Below, piece by piece: positions 35,701 through 44,262 of a stretch of DNA of 64,000 nt. Below the pieces are notes generated by a model. That model worked only from the letters and a program-made list of their open reading frames with translations, did no database searches and was not told where the DNA came from. A program made the position numbers and the translations under genes. The stretch lies in assembly GCA_003389325.1 (NCBI GenBank), contig QQVE01000005.1, forward strand, positions 1 through 64,000. The letters run 5' to 3'. The DNA is from Planctomycetota bacterium (GTDB taxonomy: Bacteria > Planctomycetota > Planctomycetia > Pirellulales > PALSA-1355). Each line of letters starts with the position of its first letter. Positions within the stretch are counted from its first letter, which is position 1.

Positions 35701-35841
35701 CTGCCCGAGCGCTTGCGGTACGAGCGATAACCAGGCGCCGAGCACCAGCGCCAGAAGAAGTGCCACGCGCGGCCAGGCCGTGCGTCGGCGCGCAGCGTCG
35801 ACGGCGCGCAAAGCGCAAGGCGCGCGCAGGCGTGCGAGCAC
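32752..35841 (-). CDS. LptD/OstA-like outer-membrane protein
   Basis: 1029 residues, somewhat longer than E. coli LptD (784). A signal-like hydrophobic segment (about 25-46) precedes periplasmic OstA-type beta-jellyroll stretches (about 50-135 and 240-360, with VYAQRMFYDVNRQSG). These are separated by a proline-rich linker (APPPPIIAPPP). A long C-terminal beta-barrel follows, with alternating aromatic strands to the end. It should insert lipopolysaccharide or a similar lipid into the outer membrane. The start is a GTG at 35841 without a clear ribosome site, so the N-terminus is uncertain. No Lpt partner gene is near. Confidence 0.82.
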   Translation of the reverse strand: MLARLRAPCALRAVDAARRRTAWPRVALLLALVLGAWLSLVPQALGQVELPPGRLADRITLAADSGAHWVEGSYDVYLLEGNCYVNQGLTYARSRQAVLWVERGGPLGNPPHKVIAYLEGDVEISYQPGEAAGEDGIRAAGAAKIADQHWFGRFYSAVPVDVRPTAWVEPPATKPEVYGRAAAQLGRAPPVQQAQFAEPIAPPPPIIAPPPDMLRVRIVPRNYNNLEFDWLPSPDGGQHIAIAKNVTIIVDGLDELGSIDVDTDNLVIWTDGDLRVEGGEAQQSQDRLLHIYMEGNVVFRQGQRTVYAQRMFYDVNRQSGIVLGAEMLTPAPDYDGLLRLQADVVQQLGRDHFIAQNGSITSSRMGIPTYELRSELMTYDDVQHPRINPYTGQPEVDVNGEQIIDHDQLVTSRNNRVYIGQVPVFYWPFLATDLEQPNFYIEDIQIRNDRVFGTQVLTDFDVYQILGLRNPPPATRWTASADYMSERGFGYGTNFDYERQSWFGVPESSGGFLDAWAIKDHGLDDLGLLRRNVPPEKSYRGRVLLQHRSLLDNGFIFTGEVGLISDFNFLEQYFEREYDQLKDQSTDFELKQYLDNSTWSVVGGVRLNNFFTVTEWLPRADHFWIGQPVGERLTWFEHTSVAFARMRSAKGPTDPAQAAMWGPLPWEFPANSTRPGERLITRHEIDLPVEVGPVKVTSYALGELARWGENIDFNPVNRAYGALGTRATTTMWAVDPNVQSQLFNVNGLAHKVVLEVDSFYAQSTLDLDELPLYDPVDDNNIEAYRRWYPFFDFGVPPLLAPLEFDERYYALRRGLGSYVASPSMEIADDLFTIRVGAKQRWQTKRGRPDNPHIIDWMTFDVDATFFPNPDRDNFGTAIGLVDYDYRWHVGDRTTITTSGYYDFFQRAGKYTAVGGFVRRPPRGSIYMGYHSLEGPITSSVVLFNYSYRMSPKWLSSFGTSFDFRDDRNIGQNFMLTRIGESFLMSVIVNVDTSKGNVGANFAIQPRFLQGRLGPVTPMSVPLAGVYGLE

Positions 35842-36019
35842 GTTGTCACTCGAGCCAGTGTTCAGAGACGTGATCCCGAAAGGAACTAAAGCGCGACGCC
35901 AGAACGGAGCCGCGCCCGAACGAAACGCAAAACGAAGTGACGAAAGTTTTTACAGTCGACGTGAGCGGGGCGGATTATAGGGTTGGCCCGGCGGCGAGGT
36001 CAAGGCAGCTTCGCGCGGC

Positions 36020-37318
36020 CTAAGATGCTGATTCGGTTGCACTTGCGTCGCTTCTTCCGCACGCTAGCAGCGTTGCGCCGTGGGCGGCCGCCAAAGCGAC
36101 GACCGGTACCAGCGGTGCGCGCATCCGCATGTTGGTCCAGTAGAAGGCGTGGACCGCGGTGATCGAGAGCACCAGCAGCGTGCCCCACAGCCACGGATGC
36201 GCGAAGAGTTTTCCGCGCAAAAACCAGACTCCTGTGGCGGCCAAGGCGAACTCGAAGGTGTAGAAGATGGCCACCGCGTAGCGCAACCCGCGACGCCTGC
36301 TCGACTCGTCAACACTGAGCCGGTGGGGCAGCACGTTCCACAAACGCCCCAGTCGCACCAGACAACTCCAGGCGAACATGCCGGGCTCGGCGCGGATGTT
36401 CTCGAGGGCTTGGGCGTAGTTCGCGCTGTCGACTGCGAGCTCGTCCTGTCCGCGTCGCGGCTGGGCAGCGTAGATCGGCTCTCCGTCCCAGACCTCCCCC
36501 CAAGCGCCGTTGCGCAGGTACTCGTAGAACTGCGGATTGTTGGCCAACAGCAGCGTGAAGCCGCCGTGCGTCGTCGTAATCACCGGCGAACCGAGCTGCA
36601 TCAGGTTGCGCCCGGCCCAGGGAGCCAGCACCAGCGCCGCGCCCCCGGCGAATGCCGCCAAGCGCGCCACGCGCCCGGGGCCAACATCGCGAAGCGTCAG
36701 CGTGACGCCGACCAGCACGAGCCAGGGAAGAAACACGGGCCGGCATAGTACACACAGCGCCAACAACAAGCCGCTCGCGGCGGCCCAGGCGATCGAGCCG
36801 CCGGAGGCGTAGCGGCTCACGGCCACCAGCGCGATCGCCGCCAGAAACGTGGCCATCGTTTCGGTCATCACCAGCGTGGACTGTGCGAGCAGCAACGGAT
36901 CGGCCGCCACCAGCGCAGCGCCCAACAACGATGTGCCCGGCGGCAGATTCCACTGGCGCCCCAATCGCCACACGGCCCACACGGTGCCGACGCCCAACAG
37001 CACGTGCAGGAATCCGACGCCGTAGGCTTGCTGGCCCGGCGGCAGGTACGTGACGGCCACCAGCGCGATCGGATACAGCGGCGGGCGTTGCGCCGTGGGA
37101 ACGGGGAACAGCGGGCTGTGGGCGAATACGCCTCCCTCGGCGAGCGTTCGAGCGACCGCCCCGTAGCCGTCGGGATCCTGCCTGAGCGAGTCGACGTGCG
37201 AGAGCACGAAGCGACCGCGGACAATCAGCGCCACCAACAGCAGTCCCAACAGGGCCCAGCGGGGCGGAGTCCACTCCACGAGGCGGCGCACGCGCGATTG
37301 CCGGGAGGCAGTGTCCAT
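36020..37318 (-). CDS. GT39/ArnT-like membrane glycosyltransferase
   Basis: 432 residues with about 10 membrane helices. The first periplasmic loop has DPDGYGAVARTLAEGG, where Asp matches the catalytic acid of GT-C glycosyltransferases. RPPLYPI follows, a hallmark of the PMT_2/GT39 family. These enzymes move a sugar from a polyprenyl-phosphate donor to a lipid, protein or glycan outside the membrane. The acceptor is unknown. It stands on the minus strand after the DUF4159 gene with a 29-base gap, so co-transcription is possible. Confidence 0.85.
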   Translation of the reverse strand: MDTASRQSRVRRLVEWTPPRWALLGLLLVALIVRGRFVLSHVDSLRQDPDGYGAVARTLAEGGVFAHSPLFPVPTAQRPPLYPIALVAVTYLPPGQQAYGVGFLHVLLGVGTVWAVWRLGRQWNLPPGTSLLGAALVAADPLLLAQSTLVMTETMATFLAAIALVAVSRYASGGSIAWAAASGLLLALCVLCRPVFLPWLVLVGVTLTLRDVGPGRVARLAAFAGGAALVLAPWAGRNLMQLGSPVITTTHGGFTLLLANNPQFYEYLRNGAWGEVWDGEPIYAAQPRRGQDELAVDSANYAQALENIRAEPGMFAWSCLVRLGRLWNVLPHRLSVDESSRRRGLRYAVAIFYTFEFALAATGVWFLRGKLFAHPWLWGTLLVLSITAVHAFYWTNMRMRAPLVPVVALAAAHGATLLACGRSDASATESAS

Positions 37319-37347
37319 GCGAGTTCGATTCCACCGAGGCCGACGAG

Positions 37348-39687
37348 CTACTGGTGGAACGAGTATAGCAGGATGTTCAGGCCAATTCGTCCGGCGTCCT
37401 TACGCGTGTAGCCCTCGCACTCGAGCGACTGGTGATTCTCCAGCGCGCAGCTCAGATCGTACGGCGAGAAGATCACGGCATAGCGGTCGCCCAGCTTGAT
37501 GCCTTCCAGGTACGGCTCGCCCAATCGCACCAGCGACTCAAGCGGGCCGTTGCCGGCGCGCTGCGGCACGCGGCGCTCGACCTGGTCCAAGTCGTCGCCG
37601 CCAAAATCGGTGCCGAAGATCGGATGGTCCGGCGGAATGCGCTCCAGCTTGTGCTCGGGAAACAGCTCAGCCATTTCGCGGGCGAACGCGTCGCTGAACG
37701 CCCGGCTCGAACAGATCGCATCGGCCACGAGCATGCCGCCGCGTTCCAGGTAGATCCGCAGTTGCTTGCGCTCGGCCGGCGTGAGCCGGAAGGTATGGCG
37801 GCCGTGCATGAACACCAGGTGGTAGCGAAAGATCTCGGGGTCGGCCATCGACAGTTCGCGCGGCTCGGTGCTGACGCGGAGCTGCAGCTTTTCGCTGGCC
37901 AGTTGCATCAAGTTGCCCAGCGCTCCGGGGGCCGCGTTGCAGCCGCCGGGATGCTGCAAGCGGGCCGTATACAGCTTGCCGCGCTCGAAGTTGTCCTGCG
38001 GCGCGCTCGTGCTGGCGGTGTCGAAGAACTCGTTCTTGAACTTCACTTCGCGGTTCGTGGCATAGGCCATCACATTGGCGCCGATCGCCAGGCAGGCGTC
38101 GACCTCGTCGCGCACCGCGAGCGGCAGGCGGTCGCGACGGCCGTTCTGGTCGAGCTCCCAATAGCACGAGAGATCGTCGGGGCAGAAGATCACGCTGGTG
38201 CGGCAGCCCACGTCGATGCCCCACAACGGGCGCGCGTACTTGGGATCGACCGGTTCTTCCACGCGCCAGATGGGGTGCTCCGGCGGCAGCAGCCGCAGCT
38301 TGTAGTCCGGCTCCGGAAAGATCTCGTCCATCAGCGCGCGAAAGCCCTGATCGAAGCCGGTGCCGTCGCAGCAACCCTCGGCAAACAGGAATCCGCCGCG
38401 GTCGACGTAGTCGCGCAAGCGGCGTTTCTCTTCGCCGGTGAAGCGGGGCGCTTCGCGACCGCTGATGAACAGCACGGGCGCTTGCAGCAGGTCTTCGACC
38501 GTGGCCGCCTCGGCGTCGACCACCTGCCAGGTCAGGTCGCGCTCCCACAGCGTCTCGACGTAGTGGGTGAGGTTGGCCAGATCGTTGCGATGGTTGTTCC
38601 AGTCGTTGCCGGGCTCGTGCCTGAGCTTCGCGGCCAGCACCGGGCGGCGCCCCTTGGCCAGGAACAGCAGCGCGAAGCTGGTGGCGATCACGGGGTTGTC
38701 TTCGGCGTGGCCGCCCCCTTTCCAATAGCCGGCCAGATTGTCCTGGGCGCGAACCAGCATGTCGCTGCCCTCGCGGTACCAGTCGTGATCGCCGATGAAC
38801 CGGCGAGCCGTCATCCGCCCGACGCGCTCGAGTCCGTACAAGTAGTACAGCAGGTTGGCGCGCGAAGCGCCTGCCAGCGCGCGGCGGCGGCCGGCAACGC
38901 CCGGGTTGACGTGCACCGAGAAATTGCGGGCCAGCCAGGCCAAACCGTCGTCGACCATCTTGTCGGTGCTCTGTTCGGCGCAGCATTCGACGCGGTTGCC
39001 CACGACCTTGGCATCGCCGGAGTTGGCGCGGCCGGCGGCGATGATCGCCGAGGTGATGCCGGCGCAGGTCATGCTTCCGGTGCCGTCGCTATCGGGGCGG
39101 TAGGCCCAGGAGCCGTCGGGATTCTGCAGCGCGGTCCAGTAGTTCAAAGCGAGGTCCCAGGTGCTGGGATTGACCTTCGCGCCGGCGCGTTCGGCCTCGT
39201 AGAGAGCCAGCAGGGCGAACTGCGAGTTCGACGGGTCGGGCATGCCGCCGTTGCCCGCGCTGGGGTAGGACCAGCCGCCGCGAAAGGGACCTGCGCGAAA
39301 CTGGGTGGATTCGAGCCACTTGACGTTTCGCTGGATGAGCAGCAGGTGTTGTTTGGGCCGCGCGGCGCAGAAGACCATCGTCTGCAGCGACACGACGTAG
39401 GTCTGCCGCGGCCGCAAGGAGCGCAAGTAGGCCAGGGCGCGGGACACGTTGTCGTCGTCGAGCGGCACGCCGGCGTTTAGCAGAGCCAGGGTGCAAAGCG
39501 AGGTGACCCCGCCCTCGTAGGCGGCGTGTTCCGGCCAGGTGCCGCCCGCTTTTTGTTGCCGCTTGAGGTAGGCCACGGCGCGGTCGATCGAATCGCGAAC
39601 CTCGTCGGCCGTGAGCTGGCCGTGCGCGCTGCGTGGGGTGGCCAACGCCAGCAGAATCGCCAGCGTGGCGAATGTCTTGTACCGCAT
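37348..39687 (-). CDS. DUF4159 protein with terpene-cyclase-like repeats
   Basis: 779 residues. A signal peptide (about 1-23) precedes an alpha/alpha-toroid region (about 25-340) with prenyltransferase/squalene-cyclase-like repeats such as AYLKRQQKAGGTWP and QNPDGSWAYRP. Two DUF4159-like blocks follow (about 395-560 and 590-779), each with FxYxxxGGFLFAEGCC or YLERGGMLVADAIC type segments and FPEPDYKLRLLPPEHPIW or FPEHKLERIPPDHPIF. The doubled domain suggests internal duplication. The gene is divergent from moxR-DUF58-BatA-VWA, with which DUF4159 genes are regularly clustered in planctomycetes. Its biochemical role is unknown. Confidence 0.88.
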   Translation of the reverse strand: MRYKTFATLAILLALATPRSAHGQLTADEVRDSIDRAVAYLKRQQKAGGTWPEHAAYEGGVTSLCTLALLNAGVPLDDDNVSRALAYLRSLRPRQTYVVSLQTMVFCAARPKQHLLLIQRNVKWLESTQFRAGPFRGGWSYPSAGNGGMPDPSNSQFALLALYEAERAGAKVNPSTWDLALNYWTALQNPDGSWAYRPDSDGTGSMTCAGITSAIIAAGRANSGDAKVVGNRVECCAEQSTDKMVDDGLAWLARNFSVHVNPGVAGRRRALAGASRANLLYYLYGLERVGRMTARRFIGDHDWYREGSDMLVRAQDNLAGYWKGGGHAEDNPVIATSFALLFLAKGRRPVLAAKLRHEPGNDWNNHRNDLANLTHYVETLWERDLTWQVVDAEAATVEDLLQAPVLFISGREAPRFTGEEKRRLRDYVDRGGFLFAEGCCDGTGFDQGFRALMDEIFPEPDYKLRLLPPEHPIWRVEEPVDPKYARPLWGIDVGCRTSVIFCPDDLSCYWELDQNGRRDRLPLAVRDEVDACLAIGANVMAYATNREVKFKNEFFDTASTSAPQDNFERGKLYTARLQHPGGCNAAPGALGNLMQLASEKLQLRVSTEPRELSMADPEIFRYHLVFMHGRHTFRLTPAERKQLRIYLERGGMLVADAICSSRAFSDAFAREMAELFPEHKLERIPPDHPIFGTDFGGDDLDQVERRVPQRAGNGPLESLVRLGEPYLEGIKLGDRYAVIFSPYDLSCALENHQSLECEGYTRKDAGRIGLNILLYSFHQ

Positions 39688-39750
39688 CGCGCCGTTCCTT
39701 CATGGGTACTCGCACTGTGCTCGCACATAACCATCTTAGGCGCATCGATT

Positions 39751-39802
39751 TAGCCCGGCAACGCGCACAGGGCGGACGTTGCTAGGAAGCGGTGCCGGGC
39801 TA
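39751..39802. promoter_or_regulatory. inverted repeat in the DUF4159 / moxR divergent region
   Basis: Perfect arms TAGCCCGGCA and TGCCGGGCTA (39751-39760, 39793-39802), 32 bases apart. A TAGAAT box overlaps and follows the right arm and could be the -10 site for the moxR operon. It sits between divergent genes and could be a shared operator; this is inference from position. Confidence 0.4.
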
Positions 39803-39933
39803 GAATAGGACATAAGCTTGTCGGGGCGCCCCGTGCGCCTCGCGGGGCTTGCGAACGGTTGCCTTGCCGCAGTTGCATCGCGAGCTGGCTTTTCTGGACA
39901 CTCTCGCGAGCGCTCGACAAAGGATTTCGCTTC

Positions 39934-40953
39934 TTGGCCACCAAGCCCCGCAGTCTCGGAGACATCCTGCAGGAGTTCAGCCAACACCGGCAGCTCATGC
40001 AGCAGGAATTGCAGAAGGTGATCGTCGGCCAGGACGACGTCATCGAGCAGATCTTTGCCGCTATTTTCACGCGCGGCCATTGCCTGTTGGTGGGGGTGCC
40101 GGGCCTGGCCAAGACGCTGATGGTCAGCACGCTCGCGCGGATTCTCGATATCCAGTTCAAGCGAATTCAGTTCACCCCCGACCTGATGCCCTCGGACATC
40201 ACCGGCACCAACGTGCTGGACGAAGACGAGCACGGGCGGCGCGAGTTCCGCTTTGTCGAGGGCCCGATCTTCACCAACATTCTGCTGGCCGACGAGATCA
40301 ACCGCACTCCGCCCAAGACCCAGGCGGCGCTGTTGCAGGCCATGCAGGAGCGCGAAGTGACCGTGGGCCAGACGACGTATCCGCTGCCCGATCCGTTCTT
40401 TACGATCGCCACGCAGAACCCGATCGAGCAGGAGGGGACCTATCCGCTGCCCGAGGCGCAGTTGGACCGCTTCATGTTCAACATCAAGGTCAACTACCCC
40501 AGCGCCGACGAGGAAGAAAAGATCCTTTCGTCAACGACGCGGGGCGAAAAGCCGGAAGTGCGCAAGGTGCTTTCGGGCCGGGCGATCTTGAACCTGCAAA
40601 AGCTGGTGGGCTCGGTGGCCGTGAGCGAGTACATCATCAAGTATGCCGCGGCGCTGGTACGGGCCACGCGGCCCAAGAACGATTCGGCGCCCGAGTTCGT
40701 GCGCGAGTTGGTCGACTGGGGGGCGGGGCCGCGGGCCGGCCAGTTTCTCATTTATGGCGGCAAGGCGCTGGCGGCCATGGAGGGGCGGTTCTCGGTGGCC
40801 ATCGACGATGTGCGCAAAGTGGCCGTGCCGGTGTTGCGGCACCGCATCAGCACGAACTTTCAGGCCCAGGCCGAGGGAATGACCAACGAGGACGTGATCG
40901 AGCGCCTGCTGCGCGAGATTCCCGAGCCGGAAATCCCGAAGTTCGCCGGCTGA
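39934..40953 (+). CDS. MoxR-family AAA+ ATPase
   Basis: 339 residues, normal for the family. Walker A is GVPGLAKT near 55, Walker B LLADEINR near 117, and sensor 1 TIATQNPIEQEGTYPLPEAQLDRF. MoxR proteins are chaperone-like ATPases that work with VWA-domain proteins, and the next three genes encode such partners. The start is taken as TTG 39934 with AAAGGA upstream, since translation farther upstream is unlike the family; ATG 39859 is an alternative. It is first in a four-gene operon. Confidence 0.92.
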   Translation: MATKPRSLGDILQEFSQHRQLMQQELQKVIVGQDDVIEQIFAAIFTRGHCLLVGVPGLAKTLMVSTLARILDIQFKRIQFTPDLMPSDITGTNVLDEDEHGRREFRFVEGPIFTNILLADEINRTPPKTQAALLQAMQEREVTVGQTTYPLPDPFFTIATQNPIEQEGTYPLPEAQLDRFMFNIKVNYPSADEEEKILSSTTRGEKPEVRKVLSGRAILNLQKLVGSVAVSEYIIKYAAALVRATRPKNDSAPEFVRELVDWGAGPRAGQFLIYGGKALAAMEGRFSVAIDDVRKVAVPVLRHRISTNFQAQAEGMTNEDVIERLLREIPEPEIPKFAG

Positions 40954-41107
40954 CGACTAGAATGGAAGTGGAGGTGTCGCACGCCTTGAAGCCCATCCTT
41001 TGGCAGGGCGATCGGCAGCGCTGACTGCTGCGGCGTCTTCGGCCGGGGCCTTTCGGCAGCCGGTTGTATCGCCCTTGGCTTCCCGCCACGAACGGGAACG
41101 AACTGCC

Positions 41108-42004
41108 ATGCCCGCGGTTGAACAGTATCTGAAGCCCGAGGTGATCCAACAGATCTCGCGGCTCGATCTGCGCGCCCAGTTCATCGTGAAGGGATTTTTG
41201 CAGGGGCTGCACGCCAGCCCGTTTCACGGCTTCTCGGTCGAGTTCAGCGAGCACCGCAAGTACGCGCACGGCGACGATCCCAAGGACATCGACTGGCTCG
41301 TCTACGCCAAGACCGACAAGTACTACGTCAAGAAGTTCGAGGCCGAGACCAACATCACCGGCTACCTGGTGATGGATCTCAGCCGCTCGATGGCCTACAC
41401 CTATCGCCAGGAGCTGACCAAGTTCGACTACGCGATTTGCCTGGCCGCGGCGCTGTGCTACCTGATGGTGCACCAGCAGGACCCGGTGGGGCTGATCACC
41501 TTCGACGAAAAAGTGCGGCAGAGCCTGCCCCCCAAGTCGAAGCGCAGCCAACTGGCCACCATCCTCTCGATGCTGGCCAATCTGCAACCCAGCGGCCAGA
41601 CCGACATCGGCAAGAGCCTGACGCAGATCGCGGCCATGCTCAAGCACCGCAGCCTGGTGATGATCTTCAGCGACTTGTTCGCCGACCCGGCCGACGTGAT
41701 CTCTGCGCTGCGCCGCCTGCGCCACGGGCGGCACGACGTGATCCTGTTTCACGTGCTCGATGAAGCCGAAGTCCACTTTCCGTTCGACGGCATGATCGAG
41801 TTCGAGGAGCCCGAGTCGCACGAGAAGCTGCAAATCGACGCGGCCAGCTTTCGGTCCGACTACCTGAGCGAGGTGCAGGCCTTCTGCGACATGTACCGCC
41901 GCGAGTGCTTTCAAAACGGCATCGATTACGTGCAGCTCGACACCAGCATGCAGTTCGATCGGGCGCTGACCGAGTATCTGGCGAATCGCCGCGGGAGGTA
42001 TTGA
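41108..42004 (+). CDS. DUF58 (VWA-like) protein
   Basis: 298 residues. The DUF58 hallmark HGDDPKDIDWLVYAKTDKYYVKKFEAETN is near residues 57-85, and DLSRSM near 93 is a usable metal-ion site (MIDAS). The LGxxL-type lipid anchor of some relatives is absent and no membrane helix is seen, so it is cytoplasmic. It probably acts as client or partner of the MoxR ATPase. The stop codon overlaps the start of the next gene (TGATG), indicating translational coupling. Confidence 0.92.
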   Translation: MPAVEQYLKPEVIQQISRLDLRAQFIVKGFLQGLHASPFHGFSVEFSEHRKYAHGDDPKDIDWLVYAKTDKYYVKKFEAETNITGYLVMDLSRSMAYTYRQELTKFDYAICLAAALCYLMVHQQDPVGLITFDEKVRQSLPPKSKRSQLATILSMLANLQPSGQTDIGKSLTQIAAMLKHRSLVMIFSDLFADPADVISALRRLRHGRHDVILFHVLDEAEVHFPFDGMIEFEEPESHEKLQIDAASFRSDYLSEVQAFCDMYRRECFQNGIDYVQLDTSMQFDRALTEYLANRRGRY

Positions 42005-44262
42005 TGACCTTTCTGCACGCGGCATTCCTGGGCGGCATTGCGGCCGTGGCCATTCCGCTGGTGCTGCACCTGATCATGCGCAAGCAGCCCAAGCACCTCG
42101 AGTTTCCGGCGCTGCGGTTTGTCAAGCTGCGCGAGAACGCCAATCGCCGCCAGGTGCGCTTGCGGCATTGGCTGTTGTTGGCGCTGCGCTGCGCGCTCTT
42201 CGTCTTGTTGGCCCTGGCGCTTGCACGGCCCAGCATCGTGGCCTCGGGCGTCCTGGGCGATCAGGAAGCGCCGGTGGCCGCGGCCATGGTGTTCGATACC
42301 AATCCGCGGATGCAATATCGCCAAGACAATCAAACGCGGGTCGAAGTGGCTCGCGACATCGCCGATTGGCTCTTGCCGCAGCTTCCGCAAGGGAGCGAGG
42401 TGTCGGTGGTCGACTCGCGCACCGCGTCGGCCGTGTTTTCGGTCGACGTGGGAGCCGCGCGGCAACGCATCGACCGGCTCGATGCGCAGACGATGTCGCA
42501 GCCCTTGCCGCTGGCGATCGAGTCGGCGATCGACCTGCTCGACGACAGCGAAAAGCCGCGCAAGGAGATCTACGTTTTTTCGGACCTGTCGGAGGCCTCC
42601 TGGTCGCGCGACGCCATGCAGGACGTGGCCCGGCGATTGGCCGAACAGCCGGAGATCGGCATCTACGTGATCGACGTGGGCGTCGACAAGCCCAGCAATT
42701 TCGGCCTGGGCGAGATGTCGCTTTCCGGCGAAGTGGTATCGAGAAATACGCCGCTGGCGATCCAGTCGGACGTGGTGCACGCAGGCGGCGGGGGCGAGCG
42801 CACGGTCGAGCTGTTCGTGATCGACCCGGAGACCGGCGAAGCCCAGGTGCGCGGCCGGCAGATCGTCGATGCACAGGGCGTGGGCGCGGCGCGGGTGGCG
42901 TTTCAGCTACGCGGCCTGCCGGTGGGCGTGCATCAGGGTTACTTGAAGCTGGTCGGCGAGGACGCCCTGCCGGCCGACGATCAGCATTGGTTCACCGCCG
43001 AGGTGCGACCCGCCTGGCGCGTGTTGATTGCCGCACCCACCGAAGACGGGCGCGAGCCCGAAGACTACGCGCTGTTTCTTTCCGAAGCGCTGGCGCCCTA
43101 CGCGATTCGCGTCAAAGGCGAGGCGGCCTACGAGTGCGATGTGGTCGATATCGAACAGCTCACCGAGCGCGATCTCGACGCGTACAACGCCGTGTGCCTG
43201 GTCGATCCGACGCCGTTGGCCCCGGCCGTGTGGCAGGAGTTGCACGCCTACGTCTCGGCCGGCGGCGGGCTCGGGATCTTTCTCGGCCGCAACGCCAACC
43301 CGGTCGACTCCTTCAACGAGGCCGTGGCCGGCGAATTGCTGCCCGGCAAGCTCGAGCGGCAGTGGCGCTCCGACGGCGACGTGTTCCTGGCTCCGGACAA
43401 TTATCAGCATCCCGTGTTGTCGCGCTTTCGCGGGTTGGACGTAGCCTGGCAACTGTTGCCCGTGTTTCGGCACTGGCAGTTCGACACGCTGGTCGACGGG
43501 GCGGCCGTGGTGGCCAATTTCTCCAACGGGCAGCCGGCGATCGTCGATCGGCCGGTGGGGCGAGGCCGCGTGATCGTGATGGCCACGCCGGTGTCGGACG
43601 TGGCTAGCCGGCCGGGCAGCCGGGGCTACGTGCCGTGGAACCTGCTGCCCACCGGCGACGACAAGTTTCCGTTTTACCTGCTCGCTAACACGATGGCCGA
43701 GTACCTGGTGGGGGGCGGATCGGGGCAGTTGAACTATCCGGCCGGCGGCACCGCGGTGGTGCAACTCGAGTCAGCCCAGAAGCGTCCGATCTACGTGTTG
43801 ACCACGCCCGGCGGCGATCAGATCCGCACGCCGGCCGGCGAGGATCAGGACGCGATCGTTGTCACCTCGACCAGCGTGCCGGGCAACTATCGCCTGCAGG
43901 CCGGCGGCGGCGCGGAGGAAGTAGACCTTGGGTTCAGCGTCAATTTCCCCTCGTCGATCAGCCACCTGGACCGCGCGGGCGAAGAGGAGTTGCAGGCGGC
44001 GCTGGGCGAAGACGTGATGTTTCGCCTGGCCCGGGGGCGCGAGGAGATCGATCGCAGCGTCAGCGCCGGGCGCGTCGGGCAGGAGTTGTTTCCGTACCTG
44101 ATCGTGCTGGTGGTGCTGGTGCTGGCCGGCGAAGGCGTGTTGTCCAATCGCTTCTACCAGGACTACGACACTTCGCAGCCGCGGTCGCGTGCCGCACAAC
44201 TGGCCGGCTCGTCGGCTGAGCGTGAACAGCGCGTCGAAAGCCCCGTGGCCGCAGCGAAATGA
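42004..44262 (+). CDS. BatA-domain membrane protein with degenerate VWA
   Basis: 752 residues. The BatA domain (about 1-80) has a membrane helix (AAFLGGIAAVAIPLVLHLIM), the KHLEFPALRF motif and a second helix. A VWA-like segment follows, but its MIDAS reads DTNPRM instead of DxSxS, so metal binding is probably lost. Later parts include a glutamine amidotransferase-like region (about 340-560, VLIAAPTEDG and YVSAGGGLGIFLG), and a C-terminal membrane helix (LIVLVVLVLAGEGVL) anchors the end. The start overlaps the DUF58 stop, and the stop overlaps the next gene start (ATGA). Confidence 0.88.
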   Translation: MTFLHAAFLGGIAAVAIPLVLHLIMRKQPKHLEFPALRFVKLRENANRRQVRLRHWLLLALRCALFVLLALALARPSIVASGVLGDQEAPVAAAMVFDTNPRMQYRQDNQTRVEVARDIADWLLPQLPQGSEVSVVDSRTASAVFSVDVGAARQRIDRLDAQTMSQPLPLAIESAIDLLDDSEKPRKEIYVFSDLSEASWSRDAMQDVARRLAEQPEIGIYVIDVGVDKPSNFGLGEMSLSGEVVSRNTPLAIQSDVVHAGGGGERTVELFVIDPETGEAQVRGRQIVDAQGVGAARVAFQLRGLPVGVHQGYLKLVGEDALPADDQHWFTAEVRPAWRVLIAAPTEDGREPEDYALFLSEALAPYAIRVKGEAAYECDVVDIEQLTERDLDAYNAVCLVDPTPLAPAVWQELHAYVSAGGGLGIFLGRNANPVDSFNEAVAGELLPGKLERQWRSDGDVFLAPDNYQHPVLSRFRGLDVAWQLLPVFRHWQFDTLVDGAAVVANFSNGQPAIVDRPVGRGRVIVMATPVSDVASRPGSRGYVPWNLLPTGDDKFPFYLLANTMAEYLVGGGSGQLNYPAGGTAVVQLESAQKRPIYVLTTPGGDQIRTPAGEDQDAIVVTSTSVPGNYRLQAGGGAEEVDLGFSVNFPSSISHLDRAGEEELQAALGEDVMFRLARGREEIDRSVSAGRVGQELFPYLIVLVVLVLAGEGVLSNRFYQDYDTSQPRSRAAQLAGSSAEREQRVESPVAAAK